Part shown: positions 1 to 9,554 of the stretch, in pieces
Position numbering within the stretch: position 1 is the first letter of the stretch
Layout of the letters: each line of letters begins with the position of its first letter
Assembly (NCBI GenBank): GCA_039105265.1
Contig: JAPFFF010000009.1
Coordinates: forward strand, 310,001-374,000
Length of the DNA stretch: 64,000 nt
Source: Tritrichomonas musculus
Taxonomy: Eukaryota > Parabasalia > Tritrichomonadida > Tritrichomonadidae
Reading direction: 5' to 3'
Notes under the pieces: model-generated
Databases searched by the model: none
Told to the model about the DNA's origin: nothing
What the model saw: only the letters and a program-made list of their open reading frames with translations
Position numbers and translations under genes: made by a program

Positions 1-3
1 TCA

Positions 4-1191
4 ATGCAAAAGAAAATTAAATCAGCAAATACACCCGAAGAACTTTATGAAACAATTTTATCTGATTGTTGTCTGAAGGTTGGGCCAAACGCTTCACTAT
101 TTTTAAGATTTGATCCTTTAAGAGGTGTTGATATGGGAATTTCACTCCCGCCACTTCATCAAAGTTTTGATTCTTCTTATTCAAAGCTTGTGGCAATGTG
201 GGCCAAGTTGATGATAATCATTAAGCATGGAAAAGGCGATCTTAATGATAATTCTACATTAACCGACGAACAAAATATGGCTATTCTTAAATCAATACAA
301 AAACAACTTGGTGCCAAAATGAAAAATTTATTCCGACAATATCGAGAAAAGAATCCTTCCAAATTTAAAACAAGCCAAGAAGGCTCAAATGACAATAACA
401 ATGATAATAATAATAATAATAACGACAATAATAACGATTCGCAGCCACAATCACCAATTTCAGAAGAACCGAAATCACAATCAAATTCAATTTCTCATAT
501 TGATGATATATCAACAAAACCTACTACTTCCTCTCAAATTGAAGACGTTCCCGAAAAACACACTTCTTCTCAAATTGCAGAGACAGCAGCAAATTCAAAT
601 GCAAATCCGATTAATTCTGAAAATCAACAAATTCCATCATCTTTGGAAATTAGTGATTTTGATTCAATTCCTAAGATGAAACCTCCAAGTTCACCTTTAA
701 GAAGCTCAACGGCTACAGCTGCTTCTGAAAACAATCAAGCTTTATCTATGATAGATGCAACCGACTTTATTTATTCAGTAATGGAATTTCTTTATGAATG
801 GATGCAAATTACTCCCATCGCACAATGTTCTCATACAATTGGCCATGTTCTTTTCTCAGCATTATTAATGAGCTATTTAGGTGTTGAGATAAGCAAACCA
901 ATGCCAATGCCAATTGCATTACAAATCGAAGCACTTTTCGCAGTTGATCTTGAAATGTTTACTTCTTTGATTAAACAACGATATCCCATTCATTTTAATA
1001 AGTCAAATGAGATAGAAACTTTGCCAGATGTAGAAAGTGAACTTCCTACTTATCATCACAGAATTCAAGCACTTATTAAGCTTGATTGGACAGAAATAAT
1101 CAATTCAATGCTTGACAAAAATGCTAATTTGGAACAGACTGTTGAAAATGCAAACGAAACCCAATTTGATACATCAATTGAATCTGTATAA
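4..1191 (+). CDS. Hypothetical protein, possibly 5'-truncated by the window edge
   Basis: I do not recognise this protein. From the ATG at position 4 it reads 395 residues to a TAA. The frame is still open over the three bases before the ATG, so the true start may lie outside the window. Seen: a mostly helical N-terminal block (about 1-120), a linker of Asn/Asp runs and Ser/Thr/Pro/Gln-rich sequence (about 125-245), and a second hydrophobic, helical block (about 250-365) ending in an acidic tail. There is no signal peptide and no convincing membrane segment, so it is probably soluble. The Asn/Asp run is coded by near-pure AAT/AAC/GAT repeats, typical of low-complexity insertions in AT-rich protist genes. 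It is head-to-tail with the karyopherin gene 160 bp downstream. Confidence 0.75.
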   Translation: MQKKIKSANTPEELYETILSDCCLKVGPNASLFLRFDPLRGVDMGISLPPLHQSFDSSYSKLVAMWAKLMIIIKHGKGDLNDNSTLTDEQNMAILKSIQKQLGAKMKNLFRQYREKNPSKFKTSQEGSNDNNNDNNNNNNDNNNDSQPQSPISEEPKSQSNSISHIDDISTKPTTSSQIEDVPEKHTSSQIAETAANSNANPINSENQQIPSSLEISDFDSIPKMKPPSSPLRSSTATAASENNQALSMIDATDFIYSVMEFLYEWMQITPIAQCSHTIGHVLFSALLMSYLGVEISKPMPMPIALQIEALFAVDLEMFTSLIKQRYPIHFNKSNEIETLPDVESELPTYHHRIQALIKLDWTEIINSMLDKNANLEQTVENANETQFDTSIESV

Positions 1192-1344
1192 TTTTTATAT
1201 TTGGTATATTTGTTTGGTATTACTGTTTTATGTTAAGGATTACTTATATAAATGTTTTATGTATATGCAAATATTGATTTTTTGATTGATTTGAAATTTA
1301 TTTTTTTATTTGACCAAGTATGCATTGATTTGAAATTTATTATA

Positions 1345-1351
1345 TCATATT
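1345..1351 (+). promoter_or_regulatory. Initiator-like element (TCATATT) directly before the start codon
   Basis: TCATATT fits the trichomonad initiator consensus (TCA+1, then Y-W-Y-W) and ends right against the ATG at 1352, predicting a leader of about 5 nt. Extremely short leaders are known in trichomonads. The assignment here is by sequence match only. Confidence 0.4.
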
Positions 1352-3613
1352 ATGGATCAACAATTATTAAATCATGTTAGAGAGTTGCTTCATAATACAT
1401 TTACAAATCAATTTCAGATTCAACAAAGCGAGATGGAACTCAATAAACTATTGGAAAATGAACCAGTTTTTGCGGAAATTATATGTAATATTGCTTTAAA
1501 CGATAGCGACATACCTATTCGAAAGGCTGCAATCATTCAAATAAGACATTTTAGCGCAGAAAATATTTTAAAGTTTTTTGTTTTATTAAATGAAAAATTA
1601 GATCCAAATCTACATACAATGATTACTTTTTTATCCGATTTATTATCCGAAAAACATTTACAATTTTTTATAAATTTTTATATTAATTTTAATAATAATC
1701 TAGCCAAATCTGATATAAATGAAGATTTTATTATTCATGAGAAAACTTTAATGATGGCTTTGCTATCATTGATAAAATTTACAGATGACCATAGTGAAGA
1801 AATATTTATAGCATTAAAATCGTTATTTAATGATAAATTATTGCAAATTGTACAATTAATTGATCAAATTTTAAAGTCAAATATTAACTCAGAAGAAGTA
1901 TGTTTTTCTCAACAACAAATTCTTTTTTTTCATTATTTTACTCAAGTTTTTAATAAATTCTTTTACCGAGATCGTTCATACATGGATAATTTTTATGAAT
2001 TTATTCACTTTTTTTTATGCACTTCACTTAAATCCAAAATCGATTTTATTTATCCAGACATTAATTCAACAATTGCAAGTAGTCTATTAGGGTCTTATTC
2101 ACTTTTTTTTGAAAGCTCTGAAAAATTTCAGCAAAATATCAGATTTAATGAAATCATTGATAACTTCGAAATTTTTAAGCAAAATATTTCTATTCAATGC
2201 TGGTCTGTGAATTTTATAATGAATATTAAATTATTTTTTACTTCAAACGTTGTTTTTGAAAAATATAAAGTTTATACTGAACAAATTATTGAAAATTATA
2301 TTTTCCCTCTGTTTTCATTTAATTTTTTTACAAATATAACTGATGATACCGAGTTTGTTGATTTATATTATCCAAATAAATTTAGTAATAATTTACAAGG
2401 ATTTGCAATTTCTTCAATCAATTGCTCTTTTCATAGCGACTATATAACAAGTATAATATATAAAGTTGCACACAAGCATTTGAACCAACCTCAAACAACT
2501 GCTCAAAATATATTTAGTATTATCAACATGATATCGTATAGTTGCTATGCAAACAGACCATATCAACTTCAATGTTTAACAGAATTCAGTAATTTTATTA
2601 ATTCTCAACTAATGACATCTAATGATCCATTAATTATTATATCAATTCTCCATTTTTTGTCTAAACTTCCTGAAACATTCAAAGACATACCTCCAAATTT
2701 TATAAATTATATTTTTAATTGGATGTTCAATCAAAATACAGAAATACCGTCCAATTATATCAACATAATTCGATATTTTTCATTTATTGCCTATTCAAAT
2801 TTTCTAAGCAATGAAATTTGCCCTTCTTTTAACATTGATCAAGAAAAAATGAAATTTATTTTAGATAACGCTATCAATTTTAATGAATATTTTAAAACAG
2901 AAGACGCATCGGCTGCACTTGAAGTCATAATAAATGATTTATCATATATCGATGATAATCTATTATGTCAACTTATCAATGTTGTTTGGAAATTATTCAT
3001 GGAAGAAACCTTTAATGATGTTTATACAGCTGCAAATTATTTTATTACATTGATTACTATTTTTGAAAAATGTACTGAACAAGTTAAATATCATGCTTCT
3101 GAAATTTTATTAAACTTAATAGATGAACTTTTATATTCAAGTATGAAATCTAATGATGATGCTTTAATGGTTTTTAGGCTCTTAGATACTTTTGGCGAAG
3201 AAATATTTAGATGCCTATCTGACATTGTCTCGTATTTGACTAAAATATTACCTCCTGATCAATACAATGCATTATTTGTTAAAATTAAAAATAGTTTTGC
3301 CCTTATATTTACGATTTTAACAAATGATGAATTTGAATGGGAATATATTGACACCATTTTTATGAATTTTGTAAATTTAAATGATAAAATTGACCATCAA
3401 TTACTTCTACAGTTTTTTGAATCCTTGGTTCAAACTATTGTTGAACGTGATTGGTGTCCAACTCGTCTTTACTGTTTGAAAGCATTTATTGCTAATTTTT
3501 CTGCTCATCCTGATGTCCAAGAATTTCAACGAAAATACAATGATGCAATTGTTCACATTTACGAACAAATAGAAAAAGAAGAAGAAGAAGAAATAACAAC
3601 TTCTTTTCTTTAA
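1352..3613 (+). CDS. Importin-beta family karyopherin (importin-7/8-like)
   Basis: 753-residue all-helical protein. The N-terminus (about residues 5-75) fits the importin-beta N-terminal (Ran-binding) domain: an amphipathic first helix, then a QSEMELNKLLE-type helix and a D-S-D-I-P-I-R-K-A-A segment equivalent to the 'lp.R.aA.i.lKn' signature. The rest is hydrophobic helical sequence consistent with HEAT repeats, ending in an acidic Glu-rich tail (about residues 743-750), as in several import receptors. Family members carry cargo through nuclear pores under RanGTP control. Length is short of the usual 950-1050 residues, so it is divergent or reduced. The start is the ATG at 1352, with an initiator-like TCATATT just upstream. 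It could be any non-classical karyopherin (IPO7/8, CSE1-like); cargo cannot be inferred. Confidence 0.65.
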   Translation: MDQQLLNHVRELLHNTFTNQFQIQQSEMELNKLLENEPVFAEIICNIALNDSDIPIRKAAIIQIRHFSAENILKFFVLLNEKLDPNLHTMITFLSDLLSEKHLQFFINFYINFNNNLAKSDINEDFIIHEKTLMMALLSLIKFTDDHSEEIFIALKSLFNDKLLQIVQLIDQILKSNINSEEVCFSQQQILFFHYFTQVFNKFFYRDRSYMDNFYEFIHFFLCTSLKSKIDFIYPDINSTIASSLLGSYSLFFESSEKFQQNIRFNEIIDNFEIFKQNISIQCWSVNFIMNIKLFFTSNVVFEKYKVYTEQIIENYIFPLFSFNFFTNITDDTEFVDLYYPNKFSNNLQGFAISSINCSFHSDYITSIIYKVAHKHLNQPQTTAQNIFSIINMISYSCYANRPYQLQCLTEFSNFINSQLMTSNDPLIIISILHFLSKLPETFKDIPPNFINYIFNWMFNQNTEIPSNYINIIRYFSFIAYSNFLSNEICPSFNIDQEKMKFILDNAINFNEYFKTEDASAALEVIINDLSYIDDNLLCQLINVVWKLFMEETFNDVYTAANYFITLITIFEKCTEQVKYHASEILLNLIDELLYSSMKSNDDALMVFRLLDTFGEEIFRCLSDIVSYLTKILPPDQYNALFVKIKNSFALIFTILTNDEFEWEYIDTIFMNFVNLNDKIDHQLLLQFFESLVQTIVERDWCPTRLYCLKAFIANFSAHPDVQEFQRKYNDAIVHIYEQIEKEEEEEITTSFL

Positions 3614-3902
3614 TTCTTAGATATATACTGTTTTTTAAATCATACTATACTTCTATCATTATTTGAATATATATATATACAAATATTATGAGCAACTAAA
3701 ATATAATACTATTATCTTTTTTTAAAAAAAAAATTTAAAAGTTGAATTGATTATAGCTAAATTATAAAACCATTCAAAGATATTTAAAGATAGCCTGTTT
3801 TGAATTTCGATAATATCTCAAGGAATTGACACTAGCATTTAGTAATTAAATAACGTATTTTGGAGAGTAAGGTTAACTATAATTTTGTTTATATATATAA
3901 TT
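3614..3902. other. Intergenic AT-rich spacer, no gene seen
   Basis: About 290 bp of homopolymer-rich spacer between two same-strand genes. No coding-like stretch, RNA gene or clear initiator was seen. Confidence 0.6.
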
Positions 3903-4775
3903 ATGTGCTTGAATGAAGAACAATTTCTCGAGATTCTTGACGATGATGTTCTTGTTGACAAAGAAAAACTAATAGCTGGTGCTAAGTATGGAGTTCCGGA
4001 TAGCATGCGACCAAAAGTTTGGATGTATCTTCTTAATATTTCAGACTCTTCACACCATTTCGAAGGGCAACAAGTGGAAGAACGCTCAAAATATTATCAC
4101 AGTCTTCGACCTACAACATTTCTTCCAATTAAAAATGCAGTTAATACAGCTGTTCATCATATGATGAGTTTCTCTGACCAGCATATTGCAGCACGCATTT
4201 CAAATATTCTCTGCAATTATTTTTCATGTGATCCAAATATCAGTTTTAACCCAGGGATAGTTAACCTTGCCATCCCTTTGTATATAGCTAGCGGTGGAGA
4301 TGAAGTTTCCTCTTTCTTTATGTTGACAAATCTTCTTGATCGTATCAGCAATTTTATTGATAGTGGTCAGCACCTTCGATATGCAGCAAAACTTGGAAAA
4401 TATATTAATATTTTTATGCCCGATCTAGCAAATCACTTTGAAAATGAAGATCTTGATCCTGACGAAATTTTTGTTCATTGGTTTCAGTTTTTACATTCAA
4501 CTGCATTACCTCTAAAATCGATTCTACGTCTTTGGGATACTTATCTCTCATTGTCAGCCGACGATCTTCCCAAAGAGTTGCTTTATGTCTCACTTGCTCT
4601 TATCTCCAGATTTCAACAAAATATATTGGGACTCGATCATCTTGACATTTTAAATTTCCTTTCTCACCCACCAACAATAGATGTGGATATATTATTAGTA
4701 CAAGCGCAAACTATGCGCGCTCAATTTCAAACATTTTTCCAATCAGACCCAAAGAGAATTAAGAATAACGAGTGA
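3903..4775 (+). CDS. TBC-domain protein, TBC1D7-like, lacking the GAP fingers
   Basis: 290 residues from the first ATG at 3903; a longer frame begins only at a non-ATG codon at 3885. The N-terminus (LEILDDDVLVDKEKL, then G-V-P-D-S-M-R-P-K-V-W-M-Y-L-L) matches the opening of TBC domains, most closely as I recall TBC1D7, including its short upstream helix. A late LRLWDTYLS segment is the TBC 'RVWD' motif. The two catalytic motifs of Rab GAPs are absent: no IxxDxxR arginine finger, and the YxQG glutamine finger reads F-N-P-G. TBC1D7 is likewise a non-catalytic TBC protein (third subunit of the TSC complex in animals). Inference: a scaffolding TBC fold, not an active GAP. Whether a TSC-like complex exists in this organism cannot be judged here. 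Confidence 0.7.
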   Translation: MCLNEEQFLEILDDDVLVDKEKLIAGAKYGVPDSMRPKVWMYLLNISDSSHHFEGQQVEERSKYYHSLRPTTFLPIKNAVNTAVHHMMSFSDQHIAARISNILCNYFSCDPNISFNPGIVNLAIPLYIASGGDEVSSFFMLTNLLDRISNFIDSGQHLRYAAKLGKYINIFMPDLANHFENEDLDPDEIFVHWFQFLHSTALPLKSILRLWDTYLSLSADDLPKELLYVSLALISRFQQNILGLDHLDILNFLSHPPTIDVDILLVQAQTMRAQFQTFFQSDPKRIKNNE

Positions 4776-5074
4776 ATATCTATTTTTAAGCGTCTTTTTG
4801 TTATTATTTTTATTTGCAACACATTAAAAAAACATTTCGATCATTTCCACATGCATTTATAATCATTTTACCTTATTTTGCTATCATTATTATTATGTTA
4901 TTATTTTTTAATATCGACTGATAATATTTCTTAAAATCATATCTTGAGGCAAATAGTATTTTTCAACATTCAAAGTGATTGAAATGAAGTTGATTAAAAA
5001 AAAAAAAGTATAAAAAAAACATTATATATAAGAAATAAATTTTAAGGAAAATTTAATGCTTATCAATCGCTTTT
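4776..5074. other. Convergent intergenic spacer
   Basis: About 300 bp between the TBC gene and the convergent uL24 gene, with poly-A/T runs only. It presumably holds both 3' ends; no other feature seen. Confidence 0.6.
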
Positions 5075-5491
5075 TTATTGTGAACCACGGCCGAGTTTTG
5101 CAAGAGCCTTATCACGTCCAGCCTTCTTCTTTTCAATTAAATTCTTGCGGTATTTGTCCATCTTGATCTTGGTAATCATAACATTGCTTGGGTGGATTGG
5201 AATGAAAACTGTTTCGTTGTTGATCTTTTGTTTTGTAACAGATTCGATATTGATACGCATTGAGCTGAGTTTAACAGCAACGACACGTCCACTGCGAGAT
5301 TTGAATTGACCACGAACAACTGTGACTTCATCATCGCGACGAACTGGAAGACGTTTGATTCCATGAGTAGTTTGAAGTTCTTTTGAAAGTGGAGCGCTCA
5401 AAGCAATATGTTTTTCCTCTTTTGTGGCGTTGAAGTAGTGCTTCCTGACTTTGCGAGCTTGTGATGAAACAAATGGATTTGTTTTTCCCAT
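5075..5491 (-). CDS. RPL26: 60S ribosomal protein uL24 (L26)
   Basis: 138 residues, the normal length for eukaryotic L26. It starts MGKTNPFVSSQARKVRKHYF and carries the family core S-A-P-L-S-K-E-L, then R-R-D-D-E-V-T-V-V-R-G (KOW motif), G-R-V-V-A-V and the I-H-P-S-N-V-M-I-T-K box, ending in a Lys/Arg-rich tail. It binds 25S/28S rRNA near the polypeptide exit tunnel. The frame is open 31 codons further upstream, but those residues do not look like L26 and the extension begins at a non-ATG codon, so the ATG at 5491 is chosen. The stop codon overlaps a TAAA, matching the trichomonad habit of a UAAA polyadenylation signal that includes the stop. Codon choice is noticeably GC-richer than its neighbours, as expected for high expression. 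Confidence 0.95.
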   Translation of the reverse strand: MGKTNPFVSSQARKVRKHYFNATKEEKHIALSAPLSKELQTTHGIKRLPVRRDDEVTVVRGQFKSRSGRVVAVKLSSMRINIESVTKQKINNETVFIPIHPSNVMITKIKMDKYRKNLIEKKKAGRDKALAKLGRGSQ

Positions 5492-5516
5492 GTTAAAAGG
5501 ATAGGACCATGGACCA

Positions 5517-5524
5517 TAACCGCT
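5517..5524 (-). promoter_or_regulatory. AGCGGTTA (Myb-type) box upstream of uL24
   Basis: Read towards the uL24 gene the sequence is AGCGGTTA, 26-33 bp before the ATG. The same octamer in the same orientation lies within the shared element upstream of the PPIL2-like and importin genes (37110-37133, 37777-37800). Its complement TAACCG fits the general Myb recognition core (YAACNG). A regulatory role is inference. Confidence 0.35.
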
Positions 5525-6303
5525 TTTGATCAAAAACTTTTTCTGAAGAAAAGTTAAAATTTTAAAATTTTCGCAATTTTTCAAATATATTTGTAAATCA
5601 CAAACAAATCAGAATAATGATTGAAAATAAATTATTATTATATAATAATGAGTTGGAGTTTTGAAAATAAATTATTTTTAATATATTAATGATTTTTTTC
5701 AGAACTGAATAATTCTTTTTACGGACAATTTTAAAACAAATTTTCTGAAACATACAATAATTTTTTATCAAAAATAAAGATATAAATAAATTATGAAAGG
5801 TTTAAATATTATAATACTCTAGTTATTCTCACAGTTTTCAATGCTAATTATAATTTTTCAACCTATTTTTGATATCGAAAAAGAAGGGTAGAAGATAAAC
5901 CGTTTAAAATTTTAATAAAAAAAAGTCACTCATTTTATGATATTTAAAGCCAATTTTAAAATATATAGTTTATTATTTACATTTTAGTGATTTAAAGTGA
6001 TTGAATAAATAATACCTTTCAAATATATAAAGATAATTAAAGATTATTATATGTAAATTGAGAACTTTACACCTTTTTCATTCAATTTTTTACTTGTATC
6101 ATTTAATGATTGCATTGGAGATTTTTGAAACAACAAAGTGAATAATGTTTTGTATCGTATATATTGTATACACACTAATTTTAAAGAAAATCCTGATGGT
6201 AAATCTTTCTATGCAAATTGAATTATACGACTTTCTTTAGAAAAATGGAATTTTAATTTATCATTGTCAAAGTATTAATGATATTATTATCAAAGATAAA
6301 CTT

Positions 6304-6389
6304 GGAATCAAAACCAAAAAATTTTAAAAAAATGAAAGATATGAGATATCAAATGGTTTTGAAAAGATTAACAAAAATCAAAAATTTTG
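6304..6389 (+). repeat. Left arm of a long imperfect inverted repeat
   Basis: About 86 bp beginning GGAATCAAAACC and ending CAAAAATTTTG. The reverse complement of 9849-9936 matches it with only a few differences and 1-2 bp indels. The arms bracket about 3.6 kb that includes the 408-bp MITE and the pogo-type transposase. No matching short target duplication is visible outside the arms. Confidence 0.75.
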
Positions 6390-6461
6390 GTAGTTTTTTT
6401 TCTTGATCTTTTTCCCAAAATTGCATTCAATTTTTTTGGTGATCAACAAAAGGTATGAAAA

Positions 6462-6492
<31 letters not shown>

Positions 6493-6910
6493 GAGAGAAA
6501 AAAAAAGTTATGCTTTTTATTTTGAAAATTAAAAATTATTATATATTAATACACATTAGAATTTATGAGTTTCAGATCAATCTAATCAAGTTGAAAATAA
6601 TATGTAATTTTGAAATTTCAAAGATTATAATCACTCTATTAAGATTCATATTAATAATTATTTATAATAATGTATTGTTTCATCATTATGTGATAAATGT
6701 ATAAAAAAATGATCTTTAAATATCAAGATAAATCTTAATTTTAAAAATAATGATATTTATTTTACAATTATTTTTAAAATCTTCTTACAAATTATTTTGA
6801 AAATTATATATATAACACAAAATGGTATATATTTTAAAATTAAATCATTTAAAGTATCAACTTTCTAACTAAATAATGAGATATTAAAAAAAGTATTCAA
6901 AAAGTTTTAA

Positions 6911-6994
6911 AAATGAAATAACGTATAAATCTCCGTAAATTCAAAAAGTTGTAAATGAAATAACGTATAAATTTCCACGAATTCAAAAAAATTC
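6911..6994. repeat. Two-copy tandem repeat, period 42 bp
   Basis: The segment starting AAATGAAATAACGTATAAAT at 6911 is repeated from 6953 with a few substitutions. Non-coding. Confidence 0.75.
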
Positions 6995-7196
6995 AATATA
7001 ATTATAATAGAAAAAGTTAAAAATAAACATCTCAAATTAAAAATTGTTTATATCTTAATTTTGGTCCAATAATAATTATGTTATTAATATATATTTATAT
7101 TATATACTGAATAATAAATATAAAAAATCAATATTGTTGAAGTTTATAAGACAGAAGGGAGTTTCCATACCTTTGATCAAAATTCAAAAAAAAAAA

Positions 7197-7622
7197 AAAA
7201 AAAAGGGACAATCGTTTTTTTCTACGCCACTTTTTGAATGGTTTTTCTATCCATGAATAGGTATTCATGGAAAGAATAAAACCGCCATCATAAGGTGAAA
7301 TTTAACTTACTCTGTTAAGAAAATTAACCAAAAAAATCGTAAATTTAAATTTTCTCTTAAAATTATAACAATTTGCTTTTTTTGATATAATTTTTTTTTA
7401 TTTTTACATAATTTTTCAGGAATATACGCACTAGTGATCACCACAGGGCTGCGCGAAGCCGAATCAGGCTCCTTGAATTGCTGGATGAATCGGGAAGCCA
7501 TTTGAACTAAATATTTATCAATTATTTAGCAAAAATTGAATAAAAAATGTATAAAAAAGTATTCAAAAAGTTTAAAAGTTTTCAAAAAGTGGCGTAGAAA
7601 AATACGATTCCCCAAAAAAAAG
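7197..7622. mobile_element. 408-bp Mutator-type MITE with 9-bp target duplication (copy 1)
   Basis: The element runs 7206-7613 (408 bp). Its ends are terminal inverted repeats: GGACAATCGTTTTTTTCTAC on the left, and GGGGAATCGTATTTTTCTAC when the right end is read inwards. Both continue into GCCACTTTTTGAA. It is bounded on both sides by the 9-mer AAAAAAAAG (7197-7205 and 7614-7622), a perfect target duplication of the length typical of Mutator-like elements. A second complete copy of identical length is at 58459-58866 in reverse orientation. The middle holds a GC-richer stretch (about 7431-7503) that on the minus strand reads as a protein start; see the separate entry. It encodes no transposase, so it is non-autonomous. 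Confidence 0.9.
7307..7501 (-). other. Conserved mini-ORF inside the MITE
   Basis: The minus strand reads MASRFIQQFKEPDSASRSP and onwards for about 31 sensible residues, then degenerates into Lys-rich AT sequence. The same residues are kept in the other MITE copy (starting about 58571, + strand) with one Ser/Gly change. The first ~70 bp are far GC-richer than the surrounding element, suggesting a captured or ancestral gene 5' end. I do not recognise the protein, and expression is not implied. Confidence 0.4.
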
Positions 7623-8405
7623 CTAATTTTAAGATTAAAAATAGAAAAGAATAAATAAATAATTCATTTTGTATTCATTAAGATTTTATATCTAGTTAAT
7701 GGAGAATTTATGTATAAATTTGATTGATTGTTTTTACAAAGTGCATTATTTGATCATAAAGATATCGAAAAGGCTTGGCATCTTTAGCTAAATTGTAGTC
7801 AATCTTTAAATTTGAGTGTTACATTTCCAAAATGTGAAAATCTAAAATATTTTAGAAAATAGGTATGTTTAAACTGATAGAACAACTTTACTTTGATGCT
7901 AGTTTAAAGTATTGAATTTAGTTCATAAGTTTCAAACAATGTCTTTGCTTAGTTGGATGATAAATTTATTGGGAATTTTGCTTATTTGCTATTAAGTGCT
8001 TTATAAGGTTCACTTTGTAGTATAATAGTAATGAATTTTTGACTCATCTTCTAATTTTTGGTGCTATTTCAATAAATCAAGTTAACTTTTTTTATGAAAA
8101 AGCTTTATTTTTGGAGAACTTTGTTTGCTTCTATACAAGTAGAGTGATTTTTAGGTAGAGCAATGTTTATAAAGATTGAGGAAATCCTTTTGTTTTCGAT
8201 TTTTAAGCAAATTAATAAACTGTATAATGACCAGCCTCGATGATCAAAAAATATAGTAAAAAATTGATTATAAATTTGGGAAAAAGTTCAAAAAAAAAAA
8301 AAATCTACCATAATTTTGATTCAAATGAAATAAAATTAATAAATAGTTGAGGAAAAATATATAACAAATGAATTTATTTAATGTTATTTTTACTTTTTTC
8401 CATTT
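7623..8405. other. Intergenic, no gene seen
   Basis: About 780 bp between the MITE and the transposase gene. Probably 3' sequence of the transposon; no clear terminal repeat was found here. Confidence 0.5.
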
Positions 8406-9554
8406 TTATTGATTCTCGGATTCTCCACTTGCTTCAGCAAGAAGCATTTTTTTAAAACCATCATCAAATGTTATTTTTTTAACTTCTCCATCTAAAAATT
8501 CTAATTTGAAACCTGTTGATTCCAAGCCACTTCTGATAAGCTCTTCAGTGATGCAAGTTTGTAATGCTGTTTTAATGCGCAACAGTTTTCTTGTGAATAT
8601 TGAAGTGATAGTTGAATTACTAGGAGTTGACCCATATCTTCTTCTTAAAGATCCGAATACGGTTGCGTCTAACATTTGAGTTAAATGCGAAGAGTGTGGA
8701 GGAATTGGCAATAAAATTACATCACCAATCTTATCAATTTCGTTCTTCATATCTTCATTAAAATGAGCTGAACATCCGTCAATAATCAATATACATATGC
8801 AGTTTTCTTCTTTTATTGCCCTCATCAGGTGAATGTATGGAGACAAAATATTTTTAACCCAATATAACATTGATACTGATGTCTGATAGCCTTTTTCTGT
8901 TTTGGTATATTCTGCCCAACGTTTAAAAAAAGTGTCAGAAATATCTGAATCATGCCTTGCTCGAGTTGAGATCAGCATTGGGCGAAGATAATCACAGGAT
9001 GCTGTTATGCACATGACTAATGAGATGTGAAGTATATCAGTGCATTCTCTCCAAAAGGGATGAATTTGACAGCTTTTTGAAATTAAAACGGATTTCCTTT
9101 TTCCTTTCTCCGGCCTTCGTCCGAAGCCTGTTTCATCCATATTTAGTAAAAAGTATGGATTTTGATTTCTTGCAAGAACCTCTTCAACTTGTTGAATATA
9201 TCTTTTGACCTCATTAAGGTCAAAATTGGCTCTATCGTCGTCAACGGCCGACGCTTTTGTTTTATCAATTTGGTCAGAATGTCTTCTTAGGAAATTTCTG
9301 GACCATTCCCGTGAAAAAGATCGCTCTTCTCCTGTCTGTATTTTTAATATTTCCGCGGCTAGGAGGCGAAGATCACGACTCGTCTGGCAATTGTTATCAA
9401 CCTGATGTGAGGGAATTAAGCCGATGATGTGAATTTCTTCTTCTACAGTCAATAATGGCTGTGATGGAGGTTGCGGTTTTCCTGGAGAGTTGGAGCATGG
9501 AACATCATTATGTACTTTGTAATGACGTCTTGTTGATATATTAATAAAAAACAT
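8406..9554 (-). CDS. Pogo/Tigger-type transposase (DDE_1, CENP-B-like), catalytic residues present
   Basis: 382 residues with an uninterrupted frame from the ATG at 9554. Residues about 35-95 (LLTVEEEIHIIGLI ... SREWSRNFLRRH) match the second half of a CENP-B-type helix-turn-helix DNA-binding region. The DDE domain follows: first acid D140 in LLNMDETGFG, second D259 in LIIDGCSAH, third D296 in HLTQMLDATVFG. This is the order and wording of Tc1/mariner-superfamily pogo transposases, which cut and paste at TA sites in the nucleus. The N-terminal HTH_psq motif normally in front is missing or reduced, and an in-frame stop precedes the start, so the protein may be N-terminally truncated. The gene sits inside a long inverted repeat (6304-6389 / 9849-9936). 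Its frame is intact, unlike the decayed transposon next door. Confidence 0.88.
   Translation of the reverse strand: MFFINISTRRHYKVHNDVPCSNSPGKPQPPSQPLLTVEEEIHIIGLIPSHQVDNNCQTSRDLRLLAAEILKIQTGEERSFSREWSRNFLRRHSDQIDKTKASAVDDDRANFDLNEVKRYIQQVEEVLARNQNPYFLLNMDETGFGRRPEKGKRKSVLISKSCQIHPFWRECTDILHISLVMCITASCDYLRPMLISTRARHDSDISDTFFKRWAEYTKTEKGYQTSVSMLYWVKNILSPYIHLMRAIKEENCICILIIDGCSAHFNEDMKNEIDKIGDVILLPIPPHSSHLTQMLDATVFGSLRRRYGSTPSNSTITSIFTRKLLRIKTALQTCITEELIRSGLESTGFKLEFLDGEVKKITFDDGFKKMLLAEASGESENQ

Larger units (their letters stand above)
5525..7196. other. Gene-free AT-rich region with repeat remnants
   Basis: No supportable gene. It contains one arm of a long inverted repeat (6304-6389), a 28-nt poly-T tract (about 6465-6492), and a 42-bp direct duplication (about 6911-6994). 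Open frames here are short and AT-driven. Confidence 0.6.

Noticed and set aside
5492-5584. 31-codon N-terminal extension of uL24
   Set aside because: It begins at a non-ATG codon and the residues do not match any L26 N-terminus. The ATG at 5491 gives the normal family length.
7421-7505. tRNA or other structured RNA in the GC-rich core of the MITE
   Set aside because: No cloverleaf or T-loop motif could be laid out. The stretch reads better as a protein start in both copies.
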